Positions 8,718 through 16,677 of a stretch of 64,000 bases of DNA are shown one piece after another. The stretch covers positions 31,513 to 95,512 of the forward strand of contig JALWYQ010000043.1 of assembly GCA_027078365.1 (NCBI GenBank), written 5' to 3'. The position numbers and the translations under genes are program-made. The notes below the pieces were generated by a model, which was not told the DNA's origin, made no database searches, and saw only the letters and a program-made list of their open reading frames with translations. Position 1 is the stretch's first letter. Every line of letters starts with the position of its first letter. Origin of the DNA: Phycisphaerae bacterium. Lineage in GTDB: Bacteria > Planctomycetota > Phycisphaerae > Sedimentisphaerales > Sedimentisphaeraceae.

Positions 8718-10400
8718 CTATCTAATGATATTGGTCAATTCTTTTAAAACTTCATTGGCAATCTGAATGGTCCTTGAATTCGCCTGAAAACCATTCTGTG
8801 CTTCCATCAACCGAACAAACTCGATTGCAGTATCAACATTTGAATTTTCAAGAGAACGGTTCTGAATCTTGCCTGCGCCATTACTCATAGCTGTTGTTTC
8901 CATCGCAACACCAGAGTTAGCAGTCTCGACGAAATAGTTATTTCCTACAGATTCTAGACCCATTGGGTTTTGGAACACTGCCATCTTAAGAGCAGCGATA
9001 TCCTTTAGCTCACCATTTGTAAAGTGACCAACCAACATTCCCGACGTGTCCACAGTTACGCTCGATAGCATACCTGCCTCATAACCATTCTTCTTCTCAG
9101 CAACAGCAGTTGATTCAACGCCAGCAGTTGCAAACTGAGTAATACCTGTCAGCTGCCCCTTAACACCAAGGTTCACATTAATAACCTGTGATATTCCAGG
9201 GTCGTGCTTAAAGTCAATCTGGAAGGTAGAACCTCCTGTGTCACTACCATCTAAACCATCGAACTCTCCGATAGTTGTAAAACCAATTCCATTAATCCTT
9301 CTATCAGTTAGCGCATTTACATCTCCACTAACACTCTTGATAATCATATCCCATTTTTGCGGAGTATCTGTTCTTACAAACGCTAGAGAAAGAGTATGCT
9401 CACCACCCTGAGAGTCAAATATAGTAGTTGTTGTTAGCGCAACATCATTGCCGGCCGGAACATCAATTCTAAAATAGCTATCTAACGCCAAATCTGCACC
9501 GCCAGCAGTAAAAGACATCGAAAAATCGCATTTGTTATACCCAGCATTATTGGCCTCAACAAAAATCTCACCATTTTGAAGATAGGCATTCATATCTGCT
9601 GAGAAAGAAGCATTAGAATTTATTGCATTTATAACGTCGCCAACTGTTGTTGTCGCATCAACCGCCATAGACCAACTATAAGTGGTTCCATCTGCCGCTG
9701 CGCCAGTAAAGTTTAGAGTCTCCGTTCCACTCCAAGCGCCACTAAATTGATCAAGGTCTTGAATCAAAGTCGTTGTCTCAGCAGGTGTAATACCGCCTAT
9801 GGTAAACGGGTCTCCCATACGCATCTTGAGTTTCGATGCAGTATCTTCAGTTGAGCTACCCTCAGCACGCAAGTTACCACTCACCGCAATTTCAGTAGTA
9901 GGCTCTGGAGGAATAGCGACATTGTATGGAATATTTATATCGTCATCTCCAACCGTCTGGAACCCTTCTACCTCGCCAGTACTGCCAATCCTTTGAACTC
10001 TAAATCCAGTAGCTGGATCAACGAGATAGTTATTTGCATCAACAGCGAAAGCGCCAGCTCTAGAATATACTGGAACATCGCCATTAGACAAACAGAAGAA
10101 ACCAGCACCGCTAATAGCCATATCAAGGTCTTGACCAGTAGCGGTAATGCTGCCCTGAGTCATATTCTTAACAATATTGGCAATCTGAACACCACTACCC
10201 ATCTGTTGCGGGTTAACACCACCAAGGTCCCCACTTGGCCCCGAAGCATTTCTAAGTGTTTGACTCAAGGTATCAGAAAAAGTTACATTACTTCCCTTAA
10301 AACCAATAGTGTTCACATTCGCTAGATTGTTACCGGCAACATCAAGCATTTTTTGGTGTGCCTGCAATCCTGTTACGCCTGAAGATAGAGCATAACTCAT
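8718..10400 (-). CDS. flgE: Flagellar hook protein FlgE
   Basis: FlgE polymerises into the hook. The 560-residue protein starts with MSYALSSGVTGLQAHQKMLDVAGNNLANVNTIGFKG and contains the D1 core (ITATGQDLDMAISGAGFFCLSNGDVPVYSRAGAF). A long central insertion (~175-400) follows; such surface domains vary widely between species. It ends with the conserved ENSNVDTAIEFVRLMEAQNGFQANSRTIQIANEVLKELTNIIR. It lies 52 bases after flgD, whose product caps the growing hook. Confidence 0.95.
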   Translation of the reverse strand: MSYALSSGVTGLQAHQKMLDVAGNNLANVNTIGFKGSNVTFSDTLSQTLRNASGPSGDLGGVNPQQMGSGVQIANIVKNMTQGSITATGQDLDMAISGAGFFCLSNGDVPVYSRAGAFAVDANNYLVDPATGFRVQRIGSTGEVEGFQTVGDDDINIPYNVAIPPEPTTEIAVSGNLRAEGSSTEDTASKLKMRMGDPFTIGGITPAETTTLIQDLDQFSGAWSGTETLNFTGAAADGTTYSWSMAVDATTTVGDVINAINSNASFSADMNAYLQNGEIFVEANNAGYNKCDFSMSFTAGGADLALDSYFRIDVPAGNDVALTTTTIFDSQGGEHTLSLAFVRTDTPQKWDMIIKSVSGDVNALTDRRINGIGFTTIGEFDGLDGSDTGGSTFQIDFKHDPGISQVINVNLGVKGQLTGITQFATAGVESTAVAEKKNGYEAGMLSSVTVDTSGMLVGHFTNGELKDIAALKMAVFQNPMGLESVGNNYFVETANSGVAMETTAMSNGAGKIQNRSLENSNVDTAIEFVRLMEAQNGFQANSRTIQIANEVLKELTNIIR

Positions 10401-10452
10401 TTATTTTCTCCTTTGATTAGTACAAACTAAAACAACTTAGCTTATATTTCTC

Positions 10453-10875
10453 TTACATCTGCCCTTTAATCACACTCTTAACATCATCAAGATTTACCTC
10501 AACATAAGACTGGACAGGATTACCATTCTCATCATTGTATTGAACGCTCGTGGTAAGCACTACTCCATCATCAGTCTTGTTTGCCTCAACGACCTCACCA
10601 ACTATCGTAGTGCCCTCTTTCTCGAAGGATATCCTGTTGCCCAAGAGCCCACTAGCATATTCAAGCTGAGAACTTCGCAATAGCTGCGAAAAATTAGTGT
10701 TAATCGCACTCAAACTAGAGGTCATCTTCTCTGTCTCTTCGAGTTGACTAAACTGCGCAAGTTGAGCCGCCATATCTTTATTATCCACCGGCTCAAGAGG
10801 GTTCTGGTTCTGCATTTGAGTAACCAGAAGCTTCATATAATCTATTCTTTGTTTTGACGCTGATGATATTTCCAT
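10453..10875 (-). CDS. flgD: Hook-capping scaffold FlgD (short form)
   Basis: FlgD caps the growing hook and directs FlgE polymerisation. The 140-residue protein has the conserved N-terminal block (DYMKLLVTQMQNQNPLEPVDNKDMAAQLAQFSQLEETEKM) and a short beta-rich tail (LLGNRISFEKEGTTIVGEV), without the fuller FlgD Ig/tudor domains. It is the first gene of the operon. The ATG lies about 47 bases below a sigma-54-type promoter, giving a 5' leader of roughly 35 nt. Confidence 0.92.
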   Translation of the reverse strand: MEISSASKQRIDYMKLLVTQMQNQNPLEPVDNKDMAAQLAQFSQLEETEKMTSSLSAINTNFSQLLRSSQLEYASGLLGNRISFEKEGTTIVGEVVEANKTDDGVVLTTSVQYNDENGNPVQSYVEVNLDDVKSVIKGQM

Positions 10876-10921
10876 AACGATTCTCTCTAAAATTAGAAAC
10901 TATTAGCCGCACCATCTGTAT

Positions 10922-10936
10922 GCAAAGGTTGTACCA
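10922..10936 (-). promoter_or_regulatory. Sigma-54 (-24/-12) promoter of the flagellar operon
   Basis: On the minus strand this reads TGGTAC-AACCT-TTGC. The RpoN consensus is TGGCAC-N5-TTGC, so one base differs and the GG/GC dinucleotides are correctly spaced. It is correctly oriented for flgD and sits across the intergenic region from a sigma-54 activator gene. Confidence 0.8.
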
Positions 10937-11054
10937 ACTAAAAAAATCTCCCTCATAGCATTCGTGTAACATATTAGAAATAAATGACTTGCGCAAATTA
11001 ATAATCATTCAACAGCAAACTAGCAAATGTTTAATAACCATATCCAAGCGGCAA

Positions 11055-11079
11055 ATTTTTCCCCATATTTGGGAAAAAT
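11055..11079. promoter_or_regulatory. 25-bp perfect palindrome, candidate activator-binding site
   Basis: ATTTTTCCC and GGGAAAAAT form 9-bp arms around a 7-bp spacer. The site is about 120 bp upstream of the sigma-54 promoter, a usual distance for enhancer sites of NtrC-family activators, and about 215 bp upstream of the activator gene itself. It has no following T-run on either strand, so it is less likely to be a terminator. Its role is inferred from symmetry and position. Confidence 0.5.
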
Positions 11080-11293
11080 CACCCTATTGCTACCTGCGCC
11101 AAAAGGACTATACCTACCGTATTGAATGAAATTTCATAAAATCCCAGTCAAAGTCCTATAAATTTTAAAGTCCAATAAAAACATAACCGAAATAAACCTT
11201 GTACTCATTGTATATAAATTTAGAAATATATTGGTTAGATAAGATGGCTCGTAAGAGTCATCAGTCGCCAGAATAGTCATCATAAGTTGAACA

Positions 11294-12691
11294 ATGCCTT
11301 TAGCGAAAAAGAGAGAACATATGACCTTGTCCAGAATTTTACTGGCTGGTAGAGATACCCAACTTCAAGAGATAGTGCAAAAGCACGCTGAGCAGGTTTT
11401 TAGCGCAGATTGCATTAACGATTTGGCTGAACTGACCGAGTCTATTGCGCCAGATTTGATAATTCTTGATTCAACTGTGGCAACTAGCAATGTTCGCGAC
11501 TTCCTCGAATGGACTAAGGACAACAACATAAACACCCCTGTCGTTACAGCTAGCGACAGCTACGATATGGCATCTGGAAACACAATCTCTATGGGAACTT
11601 ATGGCTTTGGCAATGAAGACGTTTACGAAAGACTCGAATCAATAATTGCTAAAATCAAACGTTGCAATGACGACACAAACGATTTCTTCTGTGAGAATTG
11701 CCCAGCAAATGTAGAGATTGTTGGTAAAAGCAAAGCCAATCAACGCGCATTGCAACTGATTAACGTTGTTGCAAAGAGCAATTGCAATCCTGTCTTAATT
11801 ATTGGTGAAACTGGGACTGGCAAAGAACTAGCAGCAAAAGCTCTACATCAGATAAGACACGGTGCCAGCAAGCCATTTATCGAAGTAAACTGCGCAGCAC
11901 TAACTGCAAACCTACTCGAAAGTGAACTCTTTGGTCATGCCAAAGGCTCATTCACAAGTGCCGAAAGTGAAAAGACAGGACTTCTAGAACTAGCCAAAGA
12001 CGGCAGTATCTTTCTAGACGAGATAAGCGAGATGCCTCTTGATTTACAGGCAAAGCTCCTTAGAGTTATTCAAGAAAAGACCTTCCGCAAAGTCGGCGGA
12101 ACAAAGACCCTGCGATGCAAAGCAACCATAATTGCCTCAAGCAATCGAAACTTAATCAAAGATGTTCAAGAAAACAAATTCAGACGCGACCTCTACTACA
12201 GATTAAGCGTATGCCCAATAACACTATCTCCTCTAAGGGCAGAAGATAGGCGAGAAGACATAGAAACACTTGCAAACTTCTTCCTGCAAACTTCAAATAT
12301 CTGCCCTGAGAAACGTGGAAAAATCAAGGGCTTTACGGCACTGGCAATGGAAGCCATCAAGAAGCACAATTGGCCCGGAAATGTACGTGAACTCAAGAAT
12401 GTAGTGGACCGCGCAATCCTACTTGAAAACTCAGACAAGGTTGGGCTAAGCAACTTAATGCTCAATCCGGAATCAATATTGGATGACGCCAAGGTTAACG
12501 TAGGCAAAGCAATAGACGATTTCTCACTCGAATCCGCAGAACGTGAAATGATAGCTAGAGCGTTAGAAGCCGCCGGCTGGCAAAAAACAAAGGCCGCATC
12601 TATGCTAGGTATCACCAGAGCAACTCTATACGCAAAGGTAAAACAACACAACCTAAGCCCAAAAGCTGATCCAGTAACAGCGAAACAGTAA
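11294..12691 (+). CDS. Sigma-54-dependent transcriptional activator with degenerate receiver
   Basis: This is an NtrC-family regulator of 465 residues: receiver-like domain (~12-120), AAA+ domain (~145-375) and Fis-type helix-turn-helix at the C-terminus (AAGWQKTKAASMLGITRATLYAKV). Walker A is GETGTGKE, Walker B is GSIFLDEISEM and the arginine finger lies in FRRDLYYRL. The sigma-54 contact loop is GSFTSA rather than GAFTGA. The receiver keeps the central Asp (LIILDST) but lacks the usual acidic pair and the late Lys, so phosphorylation control is doubtful. The role matches FlbD/FlrC/FleR-type flagellar activators. An ATG at 11321, with GAGAG five bases upstream, may be the real start. Confidence 0.88.
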   Translation: MPLAKKREHMTLSRILLAGRDTQLQEIVQKHAEQVFSADCINDLAELTESIAPDLIILDSTVATSNVRDFLEWTKDNNINTPVVTASDSYDMASGNTISMGTYGFGNEDVYERLESIIAKIKRCNDDTNDFFCENCPANVEIVGKSKANQRALQLINVVAKSNCNPVLIIGETGTGKELAAKALHQIRHGASKPFIEVNCAALTANLLESELFGHAKGSFTSAESEKTGLLELAKDGSIFLDEISEMPLDLQAKLLRVIQEKTFRKVGGTKTLRCKATIIASSNRNLIKDVQENKFRRDLYYRLSVCPITLSPLRAEDRREDIETLANFFLQTSNICPEKRGKIKGFTALAMEAIKKHNWPGNVRELKNVVDRAILLENSDKVGLSNLMLNPESILDDAKVNVGKAIDDFSLESAEREMIARALEAAGWQKTKAASMLGITRATLYAKVKQHNLSPKADPVTAKQ

Positions 12692-12814
12692 AACCCCATT
12701 TTACCATGGAGAGTATGAAGGCAATGAAGTTGGCGATGGGCTTTGGGATTTGTTGGGGAGTGTCTATTGACACTAAAGAAACAAACAAGAAAGGTAGCTG
12801 TCCTAATAAATGAT

Positions 12815-12863
12815 GATAAAGGACGCATCAAATGCGAATAAGGAAACTAACCGATAACTTGTT
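12815..12863 (+). promoter_or_regulatory. Shared leader element, copy A
   Basis: A ~49-bp sequence ending 24 nt before the ATG at 12888 recurs, about 75% identical by eye, at 13741-13790, again 24 nt before an ATG. It can form two hairpins: CGCAT-CAA-ATGCG, and CTAAC with GTTAG around a 9-nt loop. The second stem changes to CGAAC/GTTCT in copy B, converting an inner T-A pair into G-C. It looks like a conserved RNA leader of unknown ligand or factor. Confidence 0.5.
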
Positions 12864-12887
12864 AGTAGCAATGGACTTCAAAAAGGC

Positions 12888-13316
12888 ATGAACCAAGAAT
12901 TAAGAGACCAAATCAGAAATGTCGATCTGACTCAGCTTGAGGAACAATTCAAGGGAGCGGAGTATCGACATCTAGTCCAACAACACATACGCAAGATTGG
13001 CTCACAACTTGAACTCGCAATATTAGGTGCTGTTGAAGCTCTCACAGATGAAGAAAAAGTAGCCATTGAAGGGCTCGCAGAGATATACAACGAAGCTGGC
13101 TATCAACAAGATTTCTGGCGACGGGACTGCTCGGAGGTGTTTCAAGAAATCTGTAGTAACTATTTTGACGTAATGTCAAAGCACAATCTGCCTAGCGAAG
13201 ACAAAATTGCCTTCAATCTCTTCCAAATTATCACCATGAACTTCGCTATCCAAGCACGCGACCAGAAGGCATTAAGAAAGTTTATCGGCATAAAAAAGAA
13301 CTGGCTACTAAGATAG
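12888..13316 (+). CDS. Hypothetical helical protein (142 aa)
   Basis: I do not recognise this family. The product is soluble and largely alpha-helical, with no signal peptide, membrane segment, cysteine pair or known catalytic motif. It starts MNQELRDQIRNVDL and ends in a basic tail (IGIKKNWLLR). The ATG is preceded by leader copy A. The same leader precedes the unrelated membrane protein at 13815, so the two may share regulation. It follows the activator gene by about 200 bp with no visible terminator. Confidence 0.6.
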   Translation: MNQELRDQIRNVDLTQLEEQFKGAEYRHLVQQHIRKIGSQLELAILGAVEALTDEEKVAIEGLAEIYNEAGYQQDFWRRDCSEVFQEICSNYFDVMSKHNLPSEDKIAFNLFQIITMNFAIQARDQKALRKFIGIKKNWLLR

Positions 13317-13431
13317 TTTTAAAAGCTAACATGCTGATGCTAGAGATGTCTACTTCTTTTAAATCTTTTCCAAAATAGACCCAGTTACCATTACTCAATG
13401 CTTGGTTTCATAATAGAAGTTGCTGGTATAT

Positions 13432-13682
13432 CTAGATTTGGATAGATAAGTTTATATGCGGCAATAGCTCTGAAGGAATATAAATCTTTTTTTCTTTTCT
13501 GTTATAAAAGCATCCTGGAATAGGAGAGATTGGTGAGTCTATCGCCAACTTTTGACCGTTTCTCTCAAGTATCAACCAATCATTACAAATAAACATCTTT
13601 CGCTTAACGCGGTGCGCAAGTGATCCCGATGTCGAAAAGATTAAAACAAAAGCACGAAAGATTCTTTCTTAAATTTACGCAT
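13432..13682 (-). pseudogene. Remnant of a small secreted protein with a copper-amine-oxidase-N-like segment
   Basis: On the minus strand, an ATG at 13682 starts MRKFKKESFVLLF, which looks like the start of a signal peptide but stops after 13 codons. A neighbouring frame continues it and, from an ATG at 13596, reads through 54 codons to a stop at 13432. That segment (NDWLILERNGQKLAIDSPI...KKIYIPSELLP) resembles the 'NGxxL...P.....YVPL' strand pattern of copper-amine-oxidase-N-like domains of wall proteins. Further coding-like sequence (NGNWVYFGKDLKEV) follows downstream near 13340-13400 in another frame. I read this as a frameshifted, decaying gene. The 500-bp stretch 13317-13814 otherwise holds only the leader at 13741. 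Confidence 0.35.
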
Positions 13683-13740
13683 TATATTATTGTACTATTT
13701 TTCTAGAATTTAAGTATAATTACGGACTAGCTTTGCCCAC

Positions 13741-13790
13741 GATAAGAGACGCATCAAATGAGATATAAAGAAACGAACTGACAATTTGTT
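13741..13790 (+). promoter_or_regulatory. Shared leader element, copy B
   Basis: This is the second copy of the element at 12815-12863, again ending 24 nt before a start codon (13815). A TATAAT hexamer at 13715-13720 would start the transcript near 13727, placing the element at the 5' end of an ~88-nt leader. A TTGTAC lies 19 bp further up as a weak -35. GAGAC-GCATCAAATG and GAAC/GTTC around a 9-nt loop are retained. A ribosome-binding sequence GAAAGGA follows the element. Confidence 0.5.
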
Positions 13791-13814
13791 CTGTCTGATA
13801 GAAAGGAAACGACT

Positions 13815-14456
13815 ATGCTACTCGCAACTGGTGCGTGGGTACTCAAGAGCATCGTAATCATCGTGATCTTTCACTTCATCATTCCCCCTGTGGTCCATGC
13901 CATCACAGGCAATCGCTGGACAAAGCTCCCTGTGCTCCTCATCGTTGCCGTCCTTGCCGGAATCTTCATGGCTTGGCTACACTACTTGCCATACCTTCTC
14001 TTCTTACTTTGGCTCGCCCTCAACAAGCACAGCCTTGCTGCCATGCAAGAACCGAAGTTTGAAGCACTCGCTCGTGAGCCAATTCAAAAAACACTGTACT
14101 ACGTGTCGACATACGTGTATGTCGTAGTCGCGTGCGTCTCCGCATGGTTCTTCCAGATGGAGATTCTTGACGCAGCGGATCCAAGCGGGCCTGCGACACC
14201 ACTCTGGAAATACTTGCTCGGAGGATGGCATATACACTACATGTTAATTGTTACATTTATCATATTTTTCATCTCTGGAATCAACATGGGACTCAATGGA
14301 TCTCTCAGCGGGAAAATTGAGATTATACTTGGAACAGTTTGTTGGACTGCATTGATTGCAACTTTTCTACTCGCCGGATGGAAAATTGGTTTGCTAGGCT
14401 TGCTAGGGTTTCCCATAGCAGGCTTTGGGTACGCCATAAGCCCCAAGCGAAGGTGA
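13815..14456 (+). CDS. Uncharacterised integral membrane protein, mosaic base composition
   Basis: I do not recognise the family. The 213-residue product has about six membrane segments (for example IVIIVIFHFIIPPVV, LPVLLIVAVLAGIFMAWL, YVYVVVACVSAWFF, MLIVTFIIFFISGI, WTALIATFLLAGW) and a basic C-terminus (SPKRR). Soluble loops are short and no catalytic motif is evident. The first ~420 bp are clearly richer in G+C than the rest of the window, while the final ~215 bp return to the local AT-rich style. This suggests acquisition or recombination inside the gene. The start has a good GAAAGGA site and leader copy B upstream. Confidence 0.65.
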   Translation: MLLATGAWVLKSIVIIVIFHFIIPPVVHAITGNRWTKLPVLLIVAVLAGIFMAWLHYLPYLLFLLWLALNKHSLAAMQEPKFEALAREPIQKTLYYVSTYVYVVVACVSAWFFQMEILDAADPSGPATPLWKYLLGGWHIHYMLIVTFIIFFISGINMGLNGSLSGKIEIILGTVCWTALIATFLLAGWKIGLLGLLGFPIAGFGYAISPKRR

Positions 14457-14497
14457 TAACGAAATGAGTATCAGGAAATTATTGAAACCCAGCACAT

Positions 14498-14603
14498 AGC
14501 CGGATACTCCTTTAATAAATTTAGTGTAATAAATTTTATGCCAGCCCACTGTGGTCAAGCATGTCAGAACGATTATAAAACATTCGTTCCGGAATATCTG
14601 GCT
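14498..14603 (+). other. Long imperfect stem in a convergent 3' region
   Basis: Positions 14498-14510 pair with 14591-14603 in a 13-bp stem with one mismatch and one G-U pair, followed on the plus strand by TTTTATAG. The ~80-nt interior has a smaller hairpin (ATGCC...GGTCAAGCAT). It lies between two convergent genes and may be a 3'UTR structure or terminator. The rest of 14457-14678 shows nothing identifiable. Confidence 0.3.
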
Positions 14604-14678
14604 TTTATAGTTTCTTTATAGCTCTGAAGGACGCAAGCCTAGCTTCTGTACTGAGCAAAGACTGATTGTGGTAGTTGC

Positions 14679-15494
14679 CTACTTTAAATCATAAAGACTG
14701 TTATCAAGTGGGTTCAACCAGCCAATATCAAAGTCGCTTGATTTAACTCCATAAACATTCTTACCATCAAATTTTGCTCTAACCTGCGAATCAACATGCC
14801 CGTCAACCCATGCGAGGTTTGCCTTTGATTTATGCCTAAAATGTATCGACGGACTAGCATACCCCCAAGAAGGCTGCGCGATTGAACCATTGAGGAAAAA
14901 TGGTTGTTGTATAAACGAATATTCTATAATGTAAGTATTCGCTCCCTTTTTATTTACCATCGCACAATCTGCAAACATCAATGTTGAAGCAGCATTAGCA
15001 ACTTCCGAGATTGTTGTCGTATTACGATAAGAGCTAGATGTGCGTTTTTGCCACAATCTACTACCAATGAATGTAGCATTGTATCCATAACCACCACAGC
15101 CCTGTTCAAAATTTATATCCCAAGATAGCCCCTTAACAAATCTCACGATTGTAGGGCATTGTTTTATATCGCCATCTCCAAGATAGGTTGCTAAAGGTCC
15201 CTTTGTTGGATCGAATGGTTCATTAGTATTCTCGCGCACCCCATGCCATCGATGCAACCCCCCATTGGTAGCATACATATCGCTCGCCGCTGCAACAAAA
15301 TGGTTATTATTCTCATTTGCATAAAGAAGGTTCGCTAGAGCAAGCTCGCGCAGATTATTCCTGCACACAACAGAATGAGCCTGCGCCTTTGCTGCTGACA
15401 ACGCAGGCGTGAGCAATGCCATCAAGAGTGCTATTATTGAAATAACAACCAACAGCTCTATAAGTGTAAATGCCTTACCAGCGTATCTTACCAT
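14679..15494 (-). CDS. Pseudopilin-like protein with prepilin N-terminus and H-X9-DG motif
   Basis: The 271-residue protein begins with a type IV prepilin signature ([22 protein letters not shown], cleavage expected before Phe), so it should be processed by a prepilin peptidase and held by its hydrophobic helix. The C-terminal part has an exact H-X9-DG motif ([13 protein letters not shown]), the mark of a large group of planctomycete/lentisphaera pseudopilin-like proteins of unknown function. It is the last gene of the riboswitch-controlled trio, 39 bp after the dockerin-type gene. It may be part of an export or surface-display assembly, but that is inference. Confidence 0.85.
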   Translation of the reverse strand: MVRYAGKAFTLIELLVVISIIALLMALLTPALSAAKAQAHSVVCRNNLRELALANLLYANENNNHFVAAASDMYATNGGLHRWHGVRENTNEPFDPTKGPLATYLGDGDIKQCPTIVRFVKGLSWDINFEQGCGGYGYNATFIGSRLWQKRTSSSYRNTTTISEVANAASTLMFADCAMVNKKGANTYIIEYSFIQQPFFLNGSIAQPSWGYASPSIHFRHKSKANLAWVDGHVDSQVRAKFDGKNVYGVKSSDFDIGWLNPLDNSLYDLK

Positions 15495-15533
15495 TAAAAA
15501 ACCCTAAATTAAAGGTGTCAGACACCTTTTTCT

Positions 15534-16610
15534 TTATCGCCAAAGCTCGCTCTTACCCCATTGATTACTCAACACTGCAAAATCAAGATAGTCAACTTTC
15601 AAATCCCTAGGCAAAGCAATATCGCATCTAGCATTCCAGTTGCTATTGCCAAATTCACTAAGCCAAGCATCTAAAAACTCTACAAGGTCACTACTATCAA
15701 CAATTCCATCAAGATTGATATCCGCTAAATATTCTTGCTCGTTTAAGACTCCAATCGCTTCTAAATCAAAACCGCCAGAGCCGTGAGTCTGCCAAGCATC
15801 AAAGATTGGATGGTTATTGCTATAATTACTCCAATCACCAATCGAGTTAGGATCAATATTGGAAACAGCATCATCGTAAAAATCGCCGCTACCAGGTATA
15901 TCTATTATCCTAACATAACAGATATCATTTAAATCTACATCGCCGCTTACAACCGCCGCATTATCTAAGAGATCACTCAAATCAAACGCAGTACCAACAC
16001 ATTCCCCATAAGAGTTTGGATGCTTACCTGCAAGATTATGAACATTGCTAGAATCGATAGAGCCGTATCCGCCAACCGATTCCTTTGTGAGTGAAACAGA
16101 AGGGAATCTTGCAAAATGAACTCCATCCGATGAGACTTCTACATAACCAAGCTCTGCAAATATATCATTGCTATCTGGAGGAGAAAATCCATTCTCAAAA
16201 ACAACAAAATCCCATCCGCTCATATTACGAATGTGATCAGGGTCGTTTACCTGATTAGGATCGCCAAAGACAAGAGTAATCTCTCCGGGAATAACGGAAT
16301 TGTTAATCTGCTCTTGGCTAAGATCTCCAAGACTAACAATATCTCCATTATCTCCAGTAACTGCGCCAAGAGCCTTATTGGGATTTACCCAATCAGCATC
16401 AACGCTACCAGCCGGTAAATAATTCACATAGCCACTAGCCCAACCGCGGAAAATCGGATTAATAATCGCATCTTCATCAGTTAAAGGGTTTGCTCGTTTA
16501 AAATCACTTCCAATGTAACCGCTAACACCTATCTCATCATAAATCCCTGCAAACGAGACACTGAACATCACAGCAATTAGGATTGTTACGAATAATCTCT
16601 CTTTAAGCAT
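15534..16610 (-). CDS. Secreted dockerin-type protein of the B12-riboswitch operon
   Basis: The 358-residue product has a Sec signal peptide (MLKERLFVTILIAVMFSVSFAG) and a beta-rich body with GEITLVFGDP, GWDFVVFENGF and FAELGYVEVSSDGVHFARFP. It ends in a dockerin-like pair of EF-hand loops (DINLDGIVDSSDLVEFLDAWL and the weaker DLKVDYLDFAVLSNQW). The body resembles a family of cell-surface proteins often found beside DUF4465 genes in cobalamin-regulated loci; that is from memory and was not searched. Dockerins usually bind cohesins, but in planctomycetes they are common at the ends of many secreted proteins. It sits 67 bp after the DUF4465 gene with no promoter seen between. Confidence 0.8.
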   Translation of the reverse strand: MLKERLFVTILIAVMFSVSFAGIYDEIGVSGYIGSDFKRANPLTDEDAIINPIFRGWASGYVNYLPAGSVDADWVNPNKALGAVTGDNGDIVSLGDLSQEQINNSVIPGEITLVFGDPNQVNDPDHIRNMSGWDFVVFENGFSPPDSNDIFAELGYVEVSSDGVHFARFPSVSLTKESVGGYGSIDSSNVHNLAGKHPNSYGECVGTAFDLSDLLDNAAVVSGDVDLNDICYVRIIDIPGSGDFYDDAVSNIDPNSIGDWSNYSNNHPIFDAWQTHGSGGFDLEAIGVLNEQEYLADINLDGIVDSSDLVEFLDAWLSEFGNSNWNARCDIALPRDLKVDYLDFAVLSNQWGKSELWR

Positions 16611-16677
16611 TTCAAACTCGATTCAGTATAAAACTGGTTGCAGGCTTCTATCCAAAAAACCTGCAACCATAAAGAAT

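Noticed and set aside
10793..11008. 71-codon minus-strand frame upstream of flgD
   Set aside because: It overlaps the flgD start in another frame and contains the sigma-54 promoter.
12196..12831. 211-codon minus-strand frame opposite the sigma-54 activator
   Set aside because: It is antisense to well-conserved AAA+ and HTH coding sequence, and its translation has no recognisable domain.
14625..14665. GGACGCAAGCCT, recalling the c-di-GMP-I riboswitch core
   Set aside because: The other conserved blocks are missing and it points toward no plus-strand gene.
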